DNA of 47,870 bases from CAG-791 sp963629395 (GCA_963629395.1 CAVGIV010000012.1:1-47870), one strand, 5' to 3'. Numbered from the stretch's first letter, positions 8,592 through 17,788 are shown. A program made the numbers and translations. The notes: a model not told the origin generated them from the letters alone.

Positions 8592-9464
8592 ATGGAGAAC
8601 AGAATTACAGGACACACCAAATTATATTGCCTGATCGGCTCACCCGTTGGCCATTCCGGCTCACCGGCGATGCACAACTACAGCTTTGAAAGAACAGGAA
8701 CAGATGCAGCGTACCTGGCCTTTGATGTGCCGCTGGACAAGCTCGAGGAGGGCGTAAAGGCACTCAGAACGCTGAAGGCTGGCGGATTCAATGTAACGAT
8801 GCCGGATAAGACGGCCGTTACGCAGTACCTGGACGATGTAACTCCGGCAGCAAAGCTGATCGGCGCCTGCAATACCGTAACTGCAGATGAGGACGGAAAG
8901 CTCACAGGACACAATACAGACGGCATCGGATTTGTACGCAATCTCAAGGAGAACGGGATCAGCGTAGAGGGACAGAAGATCGTGCTTCTGGGAGCCGGCG
9001 GCGCAGCTACTGCAATTGCTGTGCAGACAGCCCTGGACGGTGCGGCAGAGATTCATATTTTCAACCTGGATGATGAGTTCTATACCAATGCGGAGCTGAC
9101 CTGCAAGAAGATCACCGAGGCTGTTCCGGGCTGCAAGGTTACCGTAGAGAAGCTCGAGAACCAGGACGCGCTGAAGGCCGCAATCGCGGACTGCACCATG
9201 CTTGTAAATGCCACCAAGGTCGGCATGGCACCGCTGGACGGACAGACACTGATTGCACCGGAGCTTCTTCGCAAGGACCTGGTGGTTGCAGATACCGTGT
9301 ATAACCCGCGCAAGACGAAGCTGATTCTGGATGCAGAGGAGGCTGGCTGCAAGGCGGCAGTCGGCGGTATCGGCATGCTGCTCTGGCAGGGCGCAGAGGC
9401 CTTCCATCTCTTTACAGGGAAGGAAATGCCCGCGCAGGAGGTTCTGGAGAAGTTCTTCTCCTGA
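8592..9464 (+). CDS. aroE: Shikimate/quinate dehydrogenase, YdiB-like (second copy)
   Basis: A 290-residue paralogue of the dehydrogenase at 4830. Features: substrate loop HSGSP (21-25, Gly where the first copy has Lys), catalytic Lys73 in NVTMPDK, Asp110 in GHNTDG, nucleotide loop GAGGAAT, and FNLDDEF where NADP enzymes have NRT. The acidic residues after the second strand suggest NAD preference, as in YdiB. ACGGAGGT precedes the ATG at 8592. Two diverged copies in one operon suggest split substrates, for example quinate for one and shikimate for the other; which does which cannot be told. Confidence 0.88.
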   Translation: MENRITGHTKLYCLIGSPVGHSGSPAMHNYSFERTGTDAAYLAFDVPLDKLEEGVKALRTLKAGGFNVTMPDKTAVTQYLDDVTPAAKLIGACNTVTADEDGKLTGHNTDGIGFVRNLKENGISVEGQKIVLLGAGGAATAIAVQTALDGAAEIHIFNLDDEFYTNAELTCKKITEAVPGCKVTVEKLENQDALKAAIADCTMLVNATKVGMAPLDGQTLIAPELLRKDLVVADTVYNPRKTKLILDAEEAGCKAAVGGIGMLLWQGAEAFHLFTGKEMPAQEVLEKFFS

Positions 9465-9549
9465 TGGAAGCGGTCAGCGGCCCCAAACGGTGCAAAGTCA
9501 AAGGCCTGATTGGGACCGCTGCATTTATGTGAGATAAGAGGAGGCATTT

Positions 9550-11481
9550 ATGAAGTTTCCGGCAATGTTTTCACCGATACAGATTGGAACCGTTACCGTT
9601 CCGAACCGGTTTGTTGTTCCGCCCATGGGCAACAACCTGGCCAACACCGACGGTACGCTCAGCGAAGCGTCACTTGGCTATTATGAGGCCAGAGCAAAGG
9701 GCGGCTTCGGACTGATTACCATCGAGTCCACCGTTGTATATGAGCAGGCAAAGGGTGGCCCGCGCAAGCCCTGTCTTTTCGAGGACAGGTGCGTTGACAG
9801 CTTCCGCCGCGTAGCAGATGCCTGTCATGCCTACGGCGCCAAGATGAGCATCCAGCTCCAGCACGCAGGCCCGGAGGGAAGCTCGGCACTCACAGGATAT
9901 CCTCTGAAGGCGGCCAGCGCTATGCCGGCAGCGGTTGGAAGAGAGACGCCGGAAGCGGTCAGCAAGGAAGAGCTGTACCGCATTATCGAGTGCTACGGAG
10001 ACGCAGCAAGGCGTGCACAGCAGGCCGGCATTGACATGGTAGAGCTTCACTGTGCACATGGCTATCTTGTTAGCACATTTATCTCACAGAGAACCAACCA
10101 CCGTACGGATGAGTTCGGCGGATGCTTTGAAAACCGCATGCGTCTGCCGCGTCTTATCATCGAAAACATCCGTCAGAAGACCGGCGGCATGCTGCCGATC
10201 ATCTGCCGCATCAATGCCAGTGATGAGGTGCCGGGCGGACAGTCTGTACAGGATGCAGCTGCCGTTGCCGCGTATCTGGAGCAGGAGTGCGGCGTCGATG
10301 CCATTCATGTAACGCGTGCGGTCCACCTTCGCGATGAGTTTATGTGGGCGCCCGGCGTTACACACGGCGGATTCAACGCAGAGCTTGTGACGGAGATCAA
10401 GCGTGCCGTATCGGTTCCGGTCATCATCGTAGGACGTTTCACGGAGCCGCAGTACGCAGAGCTTTTGGTGAAGCAGGGACGTACGGATCTTGTTGCCTTC
10501 GGCAGACAGAGCATTGCCGATCCGGAGCTGCCGAATAAGGCAAGAACCGGACGTCTGGAGTCTCTTTCTCCCTGCATCGGATGTCTTCTGGGATGTGTTC
10601 CGAACATGTTCGCCGGGAAGGCCATCACCTGCGCAGTGAACCCCTGCGTTGGAAAGGAGAAGGCCCTCACCCCTGTTGAATCGCCGAAGAAGGTTGTTGT
10701 CATTGGCGGCGGCCCCGGCGGATTGTATGCGGCCTTTGCGTGTGCCAAGAGAGGCCACCATGTGACGCTCCTTGAGAAGGAGCCGGAGCTGGGCGGCAAT
10801 TTCCGTATCGCATCGTATCCGACCGGAAAGGGACAGCTTTCGGAGGCAATCCGCTCCATGATCGTTCACTGCGAGGAGGAGCATGTGGAGCTGCGCGTGA
10901 ACACCGAGGCAACCGAGGAGCTTCTGAAGGAGCTTGCTCCGGATGCCATCATTCTGGCAACCGGCTCCAATCCGCTGGTGCTCCCGATTCCGGGCCTGAA
11001 GGAGTGCGGATATGTTACCGCGCAGGATCTCCTGGAGGGCAAGGGAACTGTTGGGAAAAAGGTGCTTGTTGTCGGCGGCGGCATGGTGGGCTGCGAGGCG
11101 GCAGAGTACCTTGCAGAGCGCGGCCATGAGGTGGGCATCATCGAGATGAAGCCCGTGATCGCACAGGATGTGACCAAGGAAAATCGCCGCTACATGTTCG
11201 AGAATTTCGAGGAGCACAAGGTGCTGCTGTGCCCCGGAGCAAAGGTTGGACAGTTCTACACCGACGGTGTGGATTACACGCTTGCTGACGGCACCGAAGG
11301 ATCGCTTCGCGGCTATGACAGCGTTGTTCTGGCCATGGGTTCCCGCGCAAATGCTGCACTGAAGGAAGTTTGTGAGAAGAGCGCAGAAACCGTTATTGTA
11401 ATCGGAGAGGCGGCAAAGGCACCCGGAAATGCGGTGATCGCAACAGCGGATGCACTGGCTGCAGCGCTGGCACTGAACTGA
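9550..11481 (+). CDS. 2-enoate-reductase-type Fe-S flavoprotein (Old Yellow Enzyme family)
   Basis: A 643-residue enzyme with an N-terminal FMN TIM barrel (about 1-335), a [4Fe-4S] site formed by Cys342, Cys345, Cys349 and Cys361, then a FAD/NAD module with GGGPGG (386-391) and a second GGGMVG nucleotide loop. This is the layout of 2-enoate reductase, 2,4-dienoyl-CoA reductase and bile-acid BaiCD/BaiH enzymes, which pass hydride from NADH through FAD and the cluster to FMN and reduce an activated C=C bond. Shikimate and 3-dehydroshikimate carry such a bond next to a carboxylate, so reduction of a pathway intermediate as an electron sink is plausible (inference). AGGAGG precedes the ATG; last gene of the operon. 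Confidence 0.85.
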   Translation: MKFPAMFSPIQIGTVTVPNRFVVPPMGNNLANTDGTLSEASLGYYEARAKGGFGLITIESTVVYEQAKGGPRKPCLFEDRCVDSFRRVADACHAYGAKMSIQLQHAGPEGSSALTGYPLKAASAMPAAVGRETPEAVSKEELYRIIECYGDAARRAQQAGIDMVELHCAHGYLVSTFISQRTNHRTDEFGGCFENRMRLPRLIIENIRQKTGGMLPIICRINASDEVPGGQSVQDAAAVAAYLEQECGVDAIHVTRAVHLRDEFMWAPGVTHGGFNAELVTEIKRAVSVPVIIVGRFTEPQYAELLVKQGRTDLVAFGRQSIADPELPNKARTGRLESLSPCIGCLLGCVPNMFAGKAITCAVNPCVGKEKALTPVESPKKVVVIGGGPGGLYAAFACAKRGHHVTLLEKEPELGGNFRIASYPTGKGQLSEAIRSMIVHCEEEHVELRVNTEATEELLKELAPDAIILATGSNPLVLPIPGLKECGYVTAQDLLEGKGTVGKKVLVVGGGMVGCEAAEYLAERGHEVGIIEMKPVIAQDVTKENRRYMFENFEEHKVLLCPGAKVGQFYTDGVDYTLADGTEGSLRGYDSVVLAMGSRANAALKEVCEKSAETVIVIGEAAKAPGNAVIATADALAAALALN

Positions 11482-11520
11482 GACATTGACGGATCCGGCG
11501 CAGAAATTACTGCTTTGCAG

Positions 11521-11557
11521 CGCAAATCCGGTGAGGAAATGCTTTCATCAGCGTTTC
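11521..11557 (+). repeat. Short hairpin repeat, copy 1
   Basis: AAATCCGG followed by the stem GAAATGCT/AGCGTTTC (11536-11557). Closely related copies lie at 41863-41896 and 45599-45634, each at a gene's 3' side. Role unknown. Confidence 0.6.
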
Positions 11558-11561
11558 ATTC

Positions 11562-11595
11562 AAAGAGGGACATAGCTTCGGCTATGTCCCTCTTT
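11562..11595 (+). terminator. Terminator of the shikimate/quinate operon
   Basis: A long perfect stem AAAGAGGGACATAGC/GCTATGTCCCTCTTT with a TTC loop. It closes the operon that begins at 4830 and lies before the EamA gene. Confidence 0.8.
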
Positions 11596-11637
11596 GCGTG
11601 GTAGAATAGTTAAAACTCTACGAAAGAAGGAAAAGCT

Positions 11638-12498
11638 ATGTGGATTCTGTTTGCATTTTGTTCTGCACTATTTGCCGGTCTGACAGCGGTACTGGCGAAA
11701 TGCGGTATTAGGAAAGCCGATTCAGATGCGGCGACAGCAATCCGTACCATTGTTGTATTGATCTTTTCCTGGCTTATGGTTGCAATCGTCGGCAGCTTTC
11801 CGACAATTGGCAGTCTTAATGCGAAGACATGGATCTTTCTGGTTCTTTCCGGCATCGCAACCGGAGCCTCGTGGCTGTGTTATTTTCGCGCGCTGCAGGT
11901 GGGCGATGTCAACAAGGTGGTTCCGATTGACAAATCCAGCACCATTCTGACCATCCTTTTGGCATTGATCTTTCTCGGAGAGCCGGTTTCCTGGCTGAAG
12001 GGCCTGGCGGTCCTTCTGATCGGAGCCGGCACCTTCCTGATGATCGAGAAAAAGGCTGCTGACAAGGATAAAAAGGAGAAGAAGAGCTGGCTCTTATATG
12101 CGGTCCTCTCGGCGGTATTTGCATCGCTGACATCAATCCTTGGTAAGATCGGCATCGACGGCGTGGAGTCCAATCTCGGAACCGCGATCCGAACCGGTGT
12201 GGTGCTGGTCATGGCGTGGCTGATTGTATTCATCAAAGGCAAGCAGCATACGCTGCGGCAAATTCCCGGAAAGGAGCTGGGCTTTATCTGCCTTTCCGGT
12301 CTTGCAACCGGCGCATCGTGGCTTTGCTATTACAAGGCGCTGCAGGACGGCCTTGCCAGCGTGGTGGTGCCCATTGATAAGCTGAGCATTCTAGTGTCGA
12401 TCGGCTTTTCAGCGATTGTGTTCGGCGAGCGGCTTTCAAAAAAAGCGCTCCTGGGCCTGGTACTGATCGTCGGAGGGACGCTGCTGATGCTGGTATGA
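11638..12498 (+). CDS. EamA/DMT-family transporter
   Basis: A 286-residue membrane protein of about ten hydrophobic helices made of two EamA repeats. The same motif, G-ATGASWLCY..ALQ, appears near residues 72 and 221, and each is followed by VVPIDK, showing the internal duplication clearly. Families of this kind export or import small metabolites; the substrate cannot be assigned. The ATG follows AAGAAGGAAA. TAGAAT (11602-11607) between the upstream terminator and the gene may be its -10 box. Transcription ends in a strong bidirectional hairpin, so the gene is probably a single transcription unit. Confidence 0.85.
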   Translation: MWILFAFCSALFAGLTAVLAKCGIRKADSDAATAIRTIVVLIFSWLMVAIVGSFPTIGSLNAKTWIFLVLSGIATGASWLCYFRALQVGDVNKVVPIDKSSTILTILLALIFLGEPVSWLKGLAVLLIGAGTFLMIEKKAADKDKKEKKSWLLYAVLSAVFASLTSILGKIGIDGVESNLGTAIRTGVVLVMAWLIVFIKGKQHTLRQIPGKELGFICLSGLATGASWLCYYKALQDGLASVVVPIDKLSILVSIGFSAIVFGERLSKKALLGLVLIVGGTLLMLV

Positions 12499-12542
12499 AA
12501 TGCCCTGTTGCGGCCGGCGGTATCCGAAAGATATCTGAATAT

Positions 12543-12586
12543 CAGCAAAATCCCCCGCATATACATATATGCGGGGGATTTTGCTG
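12543..12586. terminator. Strong bidirectional terminator
   Basis: A near-perfect palindrome with arms CAGCAAAATCCCCCGCATAT and its complement around a 4-base centre. The A and T runs on the two sides let it serve both the EamA gene (plus strand) and nanA (minus strand, ends 12616). Confidence 0.9.
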
Positions 12587-12615
12587 ACTGAGGGGGAATT
12601 ATGTGTTAATTCGCC

Positions 12616-13539
12616 TTATTTATTGGCATACTGCTTTATGGCGGCTTCAATCATCTGCTGTGAACAAGCAACGGTCTCCATGTCGGATGCGGCAAGATTC
12701 GGTAAAGGTTCGCGTACACCGCCGATATCCAGCCCCTGACGTCGGAGAATTTCCTTCATAACAGCATAAAGATTGCCACGGCAGCTGCACATTTTATAGA
12801 TGATGCGACAGCATTCGTTCTGGATTTCCCGGGCAGAGGACATGTTTCCAGAATGATAATATTCAAAAATCTTCAGATAGAGCTCTGGCATGACAGCATA
12901 GGTTCCGCCGATACCGCCTGTTGCACCGATGGCAAGACCGGAGATCAGCTGTTCATCTGGGCCATTGAAAACTATAAGCTCGCGATCGGTTGCATCGAGC
13001 CACATCTGGATGTCCTGTGTCGGCATAGATGAGTTTTTTACGCCGATGACGCGGGGATTTTGTGCCATTGTCTTCAGAAGATCTGTGCTGAGTGCAACGC
13101 CAGCGAGTTGAGGAATATTGTAAATAATAAAATCAGTATTTGGCGCAGCAGCGGATATTGCATTCCAATAGTCAGCAATGGCATACGGCGGAAGATGGAA
13201 ATAGATCGGAGGAATGGCTGCGATGGCGTCGACACCGAGCTGTTCGGCGTGCCGTGCAAGCTCACAGCTGTCTGCTGTGTTGTTGCATGCAACATGTGCG
13301 ATGATGATTAGCTTTCCTCCAACAGCTTCCATGACGGCTTCCAGAATAGTCTTTCGCTCAGACACGCTCTGATAGATGCACTCGCCGGAGGAACCACCGA
13401 CATAAAGACCAGTGACTCCTTTATGAAGCAGGTGCTCTGCCAACTTCTTTGTTCGATCGGGACTGACATTGCCGTCATCATCATAGCAGGCATAAAATGC
13501 CGGAAAGATACCCTGATATTTGTTTAAACGTGCGTTCAT
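12616..13539 (-). CDS. nanA: N-acetylneuraminate lyase
   Basis: A 307-residue DapA-family aldolase that splits N-acetylneuraminate into N-acetylmannosamine and pyruvate in the cytoplasm. It shows the carboxylate-binding GGSSGE motif (48-53), catalytic Tyr140 in YNIP, and the Schiff-base Lys168 in GVKNS. A related dihydrodipicolinate synthase function is unlikely given the surrounding sialic-acid genes. It is the second gene of a minus-strand pair with nanQ, which starts 34 bases upstream, and is divergent from the AraC regulator and importer genes. Confidence 0.92.
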   Translation of the reverse strand: MNARLNKYQGIFPAFYACYDDDGNVSPDRTKKLAEHLLHKGVTGLYVGGSSGECIYQSVSERKTILEAVMEAVGGKLIIIAHVACNNTADSCELARHAEQLGVDAIAAIPPIYFHLPPYAIADYWNAISAAAPNTDFIIYNIPQLAGVALSTDLLKTMAQNPRVIGVKNSSMPTQDIQMWLDATDRELIVFNGPDEQLISGLAIGATGGIGGTYAVMPELYLKIFEYYHSGNMSSAREIQNECCRIIYKMCSCRGNLYAVMKEILRRQGLDIGGVREPLPNLAASDMETVACSQQMIEAAIKQYANK

Positions 13540-13573
13540 AGAAATCTCCTTTACTTCTCTAGAAATACGGCAG

Positions 13574-14023
13574 TTATTCCTTTATTTTGACCTTGAATAC
13601 ACTCTTGGTTACGGTGGCAGGTTCTTCAATTTGCATCTTGAGTTTGTGTGCATCGCCGGGTAAAACTACGAGAAAGGAACCCGGGGCCAACTTAAGAGAT
13701 AGCTCCTCTGGACCATGCAATTCCCTGAAATCCTGATCCGGTCGAAATTCGTCAGTCTGCAGAGTGGAAATGTCCGAAACGGCAACCCGCTCAGATCCAG
13801 TCTGCATGATATGTATATCCGCATACACTTCATGAGCTTCGAAAAAAGATTCGCTGTCGGGGACGGTGCAATATGTGAAAATATTACCGTAGACATCATT
13901 GCCTTTTATGTCAGCATGTAGCGGCATCGTTTGCAAATTTTCACAAATGTAGTCAATCGCAATATCCAGATTGGGATGTAGACCATGGTATCGCTGTATA
14001 TTGCTTAGTTTGTCATATATCAT
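13574..14023 (-). CDS. nanQ: YhcH/NanQ-family protein, probable sialic acid mutarotase
   Basis: A 149-residue cupin-fold protein of the YhcH/YjgK/YiaL family. The metal-site segment FEAHEVYADIH near residues 62-72 and PGDAHKL near 122-128 are typical. In E. coli the homologue speeds interconversion of sialic-acid anomers so that the lyase receives its substrate. It is the first gene of the minus-strand nanQ-nanA pair; GGAGGGGA lies just before the start codon. Confidence 0.85.
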   Translation of the reverse strand: MIYDKLSNIQRYHGLHPNLDIAIDYICENLQTMPLHADIKGNDVYGNIFTYCTVPDSESFFEAHEVYADIHIMQTGSERVAVSDISTLQTDEFRPDQDFRELHGPEELSLKLAPGSFLVVLPGDAHKLKMQIEEPATVTKSVFKVKIKE

Positions 14024-14283
14024 TCGGTTCCCCTCCTTACAGTAGATAGCTACGATAAATTAACGCTTGGAACGCTTTTAGTGTAGCAAATCTGACTGTT
14101 GGCACATACTTCATAAACACTCAAAGATATAACAAATCGATTACAAATAGATTGAACAGAGATATTCGTATAATAAAAAGCTTGTAAAGAGGTAGAATAC
14201 TTAATAACGATGCTGTTGATGTTTCGTGCTTGGAATTTGTCAGGCAAGAAGCTGGTGTCATCAGATCAGCAAGAGGAAAAATC
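14024..14283. promoter_or_regulatory. Divergent control region of the sialic-acid locus
   Basis: 260 AT-rich bases separate nanQ (minus) and the AraC regulator (plus). A TATAAT lies at 14169-14174 on the plus strand, but its -35 region is poor, as expected for an activator-dependent promoter. No long clear palindrome was seen. I infer that AraC- or catabolite-type operators lie here. Confidence 0.4.
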
Positions 14284-15171
14284 ATGGATCCCATTTACAG
14301 CAACTATTCCCCGACTTTCTTATACGTGGATAAATATCGATTTCCAAAGGAATGGATCAATCAGGCAGGACAGATTCCGTATTGTATGCTCCGGTATATT
14401 TGTTCCGGCTCTGCCAAGTTTGTCATTGACGGTAAGATATATACCGTACATGCCGGCGATGTCTTTTATATTCCGCAGGGGTGTCAGTTATATTGCAACG
14501 CGTTGGAAGAAATTGTGTTCATCTCCGTCCGTTTTATTGGGTCCATACAGCTTCAGGATGATGATATGCTCAGGCGATTATGGAATATAGGACCGCAATA
14601 TAGCTTTTCGGATTGGAAACAGATGGAGGAGTGGTTTGAACAAATCTATCAAAGCGCTATTTCCAGGGTGACATACAAACGATTGGAAATTCGTGGATAT
14701 CTGAATCTGATTTGTGCAGCGTTGGCCAGACGTTCCGCAAATGAGGAAGAACAGGAGGAAACGGTCCGCACAGATCGTGAGATGATGGAATCCATGCGGG
14801 ATATGAAGTATGTCAGAAAACGGGCATTAGCTTCTCACAACAAGACGGATCCACGAATCCAGGCTTTGGTGGATTACATAACTCTTCATCCGGAAAAAAA
14901 CCTCACGAGAGAAGAAATGTGCGTGATGTGTGATGTCAGTGAAAGCACACTACGGCGTCTATTTAAGACATACATGGGGAAGAGTATTTATGAGTTTACA
15001 AAGGAAACCAAGGTGCTTTATGCAGCCCATCTGCTGATGACAACCACTATTCCGATATCAGAGATTGGTTATCGGCTGGGGTATGAATCTCCGAGCTATT
15101 TCACAAAAACATTTCGGGAGATGTTCGGTGTCAGTCCACAGGAATATCGGAAGAGTTCACGGGAAGCATAA
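14284..15171 (+). CDS. AraC-family regulator of the sialic-acid locus
   Basis: A 295-residue regulator with an N-terminal cupin-like sensor (about 30-100, including VHAGDVFYIPQG) and a C-terminal AraC double helix-turn-helix (about 195-290, ending ESPSYFTKTFREMFGVSPQEYR). Start chosen at 14284 after GAGGAAAA; a reading from 14230 adds 18 residues without a ribosome site. It sits between the two divergent arms of the sialic-acid genes, the same place as the AraC gene in the Ruminococcus gnavus nan cluster, so it probably activates them in response to a sialic acid derivative (inference). Confidence 0.88.
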   Translation: MDPIYSNYSPTFLYVDKYRFPKEWINQAGQIPYCMLRYICSGSAKFVIDGKIYTVHAGDVFYIPQGCQLYCNALEEIVFISVRFIGSIQLQDDDMLRRLWNIGPQYSFSDWKQMEEWFEQIYQSAISRVTYKRLEIRGYLNLICAALARRSANEEEQEETVRTDREMMESMRDMKYVRKRALASHNKTDPRIQALVDYITLHPEKNLTREEMCVMCDVSESTLRRLFKTYMGKSIYEFTKETKVLYAAHLLMTTTIPISEIGYRLGYESPSYFTKTFREMFGVSPQEYRKSSREA

Positions 15172-15357
15172 ATGCGTGAGAACTGAAGTTGAAATTAATG
15201 ATTAAAAGGTGACGGATTTGTTATAGTGTTGAAACAATACTGCATTGCGCTCAGTGGGGATTCTTTATAACATTTATTCATGCAAAACGCATTGTTTTTT
15301 CGAAGAAACATCCAGAAATAAAGACAAATTTAACAAAACACCTAAGGAGGAGAGCAA

Positions 15358-16770
15358 ATGAAATTGAAAAAGATAGTGGCGTTACCGCTTGCATTAACGA
15401 TGGCCTTGTCTTTGGGCGCTTGCGGTTCTAGCGGAGATAATACTGCGGCGGAATCATCCGCGAGCGAAACATCGACTGCAGAAGCTGCTGTGGCGGACAC
15501 CTCTGCGGAGGATTCGACAGAGGATTCTGAGAACTCACCTCTGGAAGGTGAGATTACCTTCTGGCACTGTTTCACACAGGGGGCGCGCATGGAGGCAATT
15601 GACGCAGCGGCGACAGCCTTCATGGAAGAGAATCCGGGAGTAAAGATTAATATCGAAACGATGTCCTGGGGGGATTTCAACACCAAGTGGAATGCTGGCC
15701 TGACAACCGGGGATCTGCCGGACATGAGTGTTGCGCAGAATACCGGCGAAGTTGCTGAAATGATTAATGCAGGAGTTCTTTCTGATATCAGCGGAGTTGT
15801 AGACGGCGTTGGACGCGATCGCTTCTCAGAGAACGCGCTTGCAGATATGACATCCGATGGTGTTACTTACGGCGTACCGTTCTATTCACATGCACAGGTT
15901 ATGTGGTATCGGCAGGATCTTTTGGATGCAGCGGGACTTGATGTTCCTACCACATGGGATGAATTCTATGATGCAGCTGTGGCACTGACAAAAGATGGAG
16001 TTTACGGCGCTGCTGTTTCTTGCAGTCCTAATGATCTGCTTTGCACCCGTTACCTCAACTACTATGTACGTTCGGCTGGCGGAAGTCTCCTTAATGATGA
16101 TCTAACGGCGAATCTGACCAGCGATATTGCACTGGAAGGCATTGAATTCTGGGTTAATGTTTACAAGAATTGCTCGCCTGCTGAGACCATTAACTACACG
16201 GTCAATGATCATGCGACACTTTTCTATCAGGGAACCACAGCGTTTGACTTTAATTCGGGCTTTATGATCTCAGGGGTAGCGGCGAACCGCGAGGATCTGC
16301 TGGACTACATTTCCTGTGCTCCGCTTCCGTCCTACAAGGAAGGCGATGCTTATTACAGCGCAGAAGCTACACACATTCCGCTGGTTATTTGGAATAACAG
16401 CGAACATCAGGATGTCTGCGAAGCCTTCATAGAATATCTGTATGAGGATGACAATTATATTAGCTTCCTTAGTGCAGTTCCTGTCGGTATGCTGCCTTCA
16501 ATTACCGGTATTTCGGATCAAGCGGCTTATAAGGACAATGAGACTGTGCAGCGATTCTCAGACGAAGCCGCTGTTATTGAAAAGGCCGTAGAGGAAGGAC
16601 GTGCCATTGGCTTTGAACATGGTCCGAGTGTTCAGGCTGGTCTGCTGACTAGTCAGGGCGTTGTGGAAGAGATGTTCCAGGATATTATTACGAATGGCAC
16701 TGACATCAAATCAGCAGCGCAGGCGGCTGAGGATAAGTTAAATGAGATCTTCGAGACGATGGTTGGCTGA
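15358..16770 (+). CDS. Sialic-acid ABC transporter, substrate-binding lipoprotein
   Basis: A 470-residue family-1 extracellular sugar-binding protein. The signal peptide ends in a lipobox with Cys22 (SLGACGS), followed by a Ser/Ala/Glu/Asp-rich tether to about residue 60, then the binding domain beginning EGEITFWHCF. Neighbours (two MalFG-type permeases, NanOx, a trans-sialidase-like GH33) match the R. gnavus importer specific for 2,7-anhydro-Neu5Ac; the ligand here is inferred from context. No ATPase gene is in the cluster, so a shared housekeeping MsmK-type ATPase must energise it. AAGGAGGAG precedes the ATG, and a stem-loop follows the gene. Confidence 0.88.
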   Translation: MKLKKIVALPLALTMALSLGACGSSGDNTAAESSASETSTAEAAVADTSAEDSTEDSENSPLEGEITFWHCFTQGARMEAIDAAATAFMEENPGVKINIETMSWGDFNTKWNAGLTTGDLPDMSVAQNTGEVAEMINAGVLSDISGVVDGVGRDRFSENALADMTSDGVTYGVPFYSHAQVMWYRQDLLDAAGLDVPTTWDEFYDAAVALTKDGVYGAAVSCSPNDLLCTRYLNYYVRSAGGSLLNDDLTANLTSDIALEGIEFWVNVYKNCSPAETINYTVNDHATLFYQGTTAFDFNSGFMISGVAANREDLLDYISCAPLPSYKEGDAYYSAEATHIPLVIWNNSEHQDVCEAFIEYLYEDDNYISFLSAVPVGMLPSITGISDQAAYKDNETVQRFSDEAAVIEKAVEEGRAIGFEHGPSVQAGLLTSQGVVEEMFQDIITNGTDIKSAAQAAEDKLNEIFETMVG

Positions 16771-16804
16771 AAAAAGAACACAGATACAGTAGTTATCAAT
16801 GGTT

Positions 16805-16830
16805 ATGGGGAGGAGGAAACTCCTCCCCAT
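16805..16830 (+). promoter_or_regulatory. Stem-loop between binding protein and permease genes
   Basis: A perfect 11-bp stem ATGGGGAGGAG/CTCCTCCCCAT with a GAAA loop, followed by only a weak T stretch. Such hairpins after binding-protein genes commonly stabilise the upstream mRNA or partly stop transcription, giving more binding protein than permease. Confidence 0.7.
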
Positions 16831-16862
16831 TTATTCGGGCAACGTATGGAGGGACAGACACT

Positions 16863-17786
16863 ATGAAGAATATGAATCGGTTGCCTGATCAGCAGAAACG
16901 ATCCCATCGGAGGGATTTTACCAGGTGGATATTCGTTGCTCCTGCAATGGCAGTTGTCATCTGTCTGTTGATCTATCCGCTTCTTTCTACGGTTATGTAC
17001 AGTTTTACAAACAAGACAATGATAAAAGATGCATTCAAGTTTGTGGGACTGAAGAACTACATCAGCATTTTGACGGATTCTGATTTTTACAGTGCATTTG
17101 GAAATACGCTGAAGTGGACTTTTGGAAGCGTGATCGGACAGGTGCTGGTGGGCTTTACTGGAGCAATTTGCCTGAATCAGATTAGTAACAAATTTGCGAA
17201 AAATGCTTTCCGCATTATGTGTATTATTCCATGGGCTTTTCCTGCAATTGCTACAGCTATGGTATGGAAATGGATATTGAATGGAATTTATGGTTTCCTG
17301 CCGTCTCTGTTGATGAATCTTGGCGTTACAGATCAGATGCTTCAGTTTTTTAGTGAGAAAAAGCTGGTAATGCCTACGCTTATGGGCATCAACATCTGGT
17401 TCGGTGCACCACTGATATTAGTTAATGTATATGCTGCATTGCAGACAATTCCGCAAGATCAATACGAAGCAGCACAGATAGATGGCGCAAGCAAATGGAA
17501 GTCCTTCTGTGCTATCACTGTCCCTCATATTCGAACTGTAGTGGGCCTATTGATTGTTCTGCGTACTGTGTGGGTATTCAATAACTTTGACATCATCTAT
17601 ATGATCACTGGCGGCGGTCCGGCAGGAGCAAGTGCCACGATGCCAATATTTATTTACGATACAGGATGGACCGGAAGAATGGTTGGTAAGGCTTCGGCAG
17701 CATCCATTATTCTTCTACTGTTCCTAATCATTCTGATTGTATTGTATTTCAAGGTTATCAATCGTTGGGAAGCGGAGGACAACTGA
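16863..17786 (+). CDS. Sialic-acid ABC transporter permease (MalF-type)
   Basis: A 307-residue inner-membrane permease with six main hydrophobic segments and the cytoplasmic EAA loop EAAQIDGASKWKSF (about 204-217) that docks the ATPase. The basic N-terminus (QQKRSHRRDF) fits a cytoplasmic start. GGAGGGACAG precedes the ATG. It pairs with the next gene, which begins 3 bases after its stop, to form the channel for the lipoprotein encoded upstream. Confidence 0.9.
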   Translation: MKNMNRLPDQQKRSHRRDFTRWIFVAPAMAVVICLLIYPLLSTVMYSFTNKTMIKDAFKFVGLKNYISILTDSDFYSAFGNTLKWTFGSVIGQVLVGFTGAICLNQISNKFAKNAFRIMCIIPWAFPAIATAMVWKWILNGIYGFLPSLLMNLGVTDQMLQFFSEKKLVMPTLMGINIWFGAPLILVNVYAALQTIPQDQYEAAQIDGASKWKSFCAITVPHIRTVVGLLIVLRTVWVFNNFDIIYMITGGGPAGASATMPIFIYDTGWTGRMVGKASAASIILLLFLIILIVLYFKVINRWEAEDN

Positions 17787-17788
17787 TT

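Noticed and set aside
10084..11217. 377-codon minus-strand frame within the enoate reductase gene
   Set aside because: The plus strand encodes an unmistakable flavoprotein; the minus frame is rich in His, Leu and Arg as expected for a shadow frame.
12616..13539. Dihydrodipicolinate synthase for the DapA-family gene
   Set aside because: Its place beside nanQ and the sialic-acid genes makes N-acetylneuraminate lyase far more likely.
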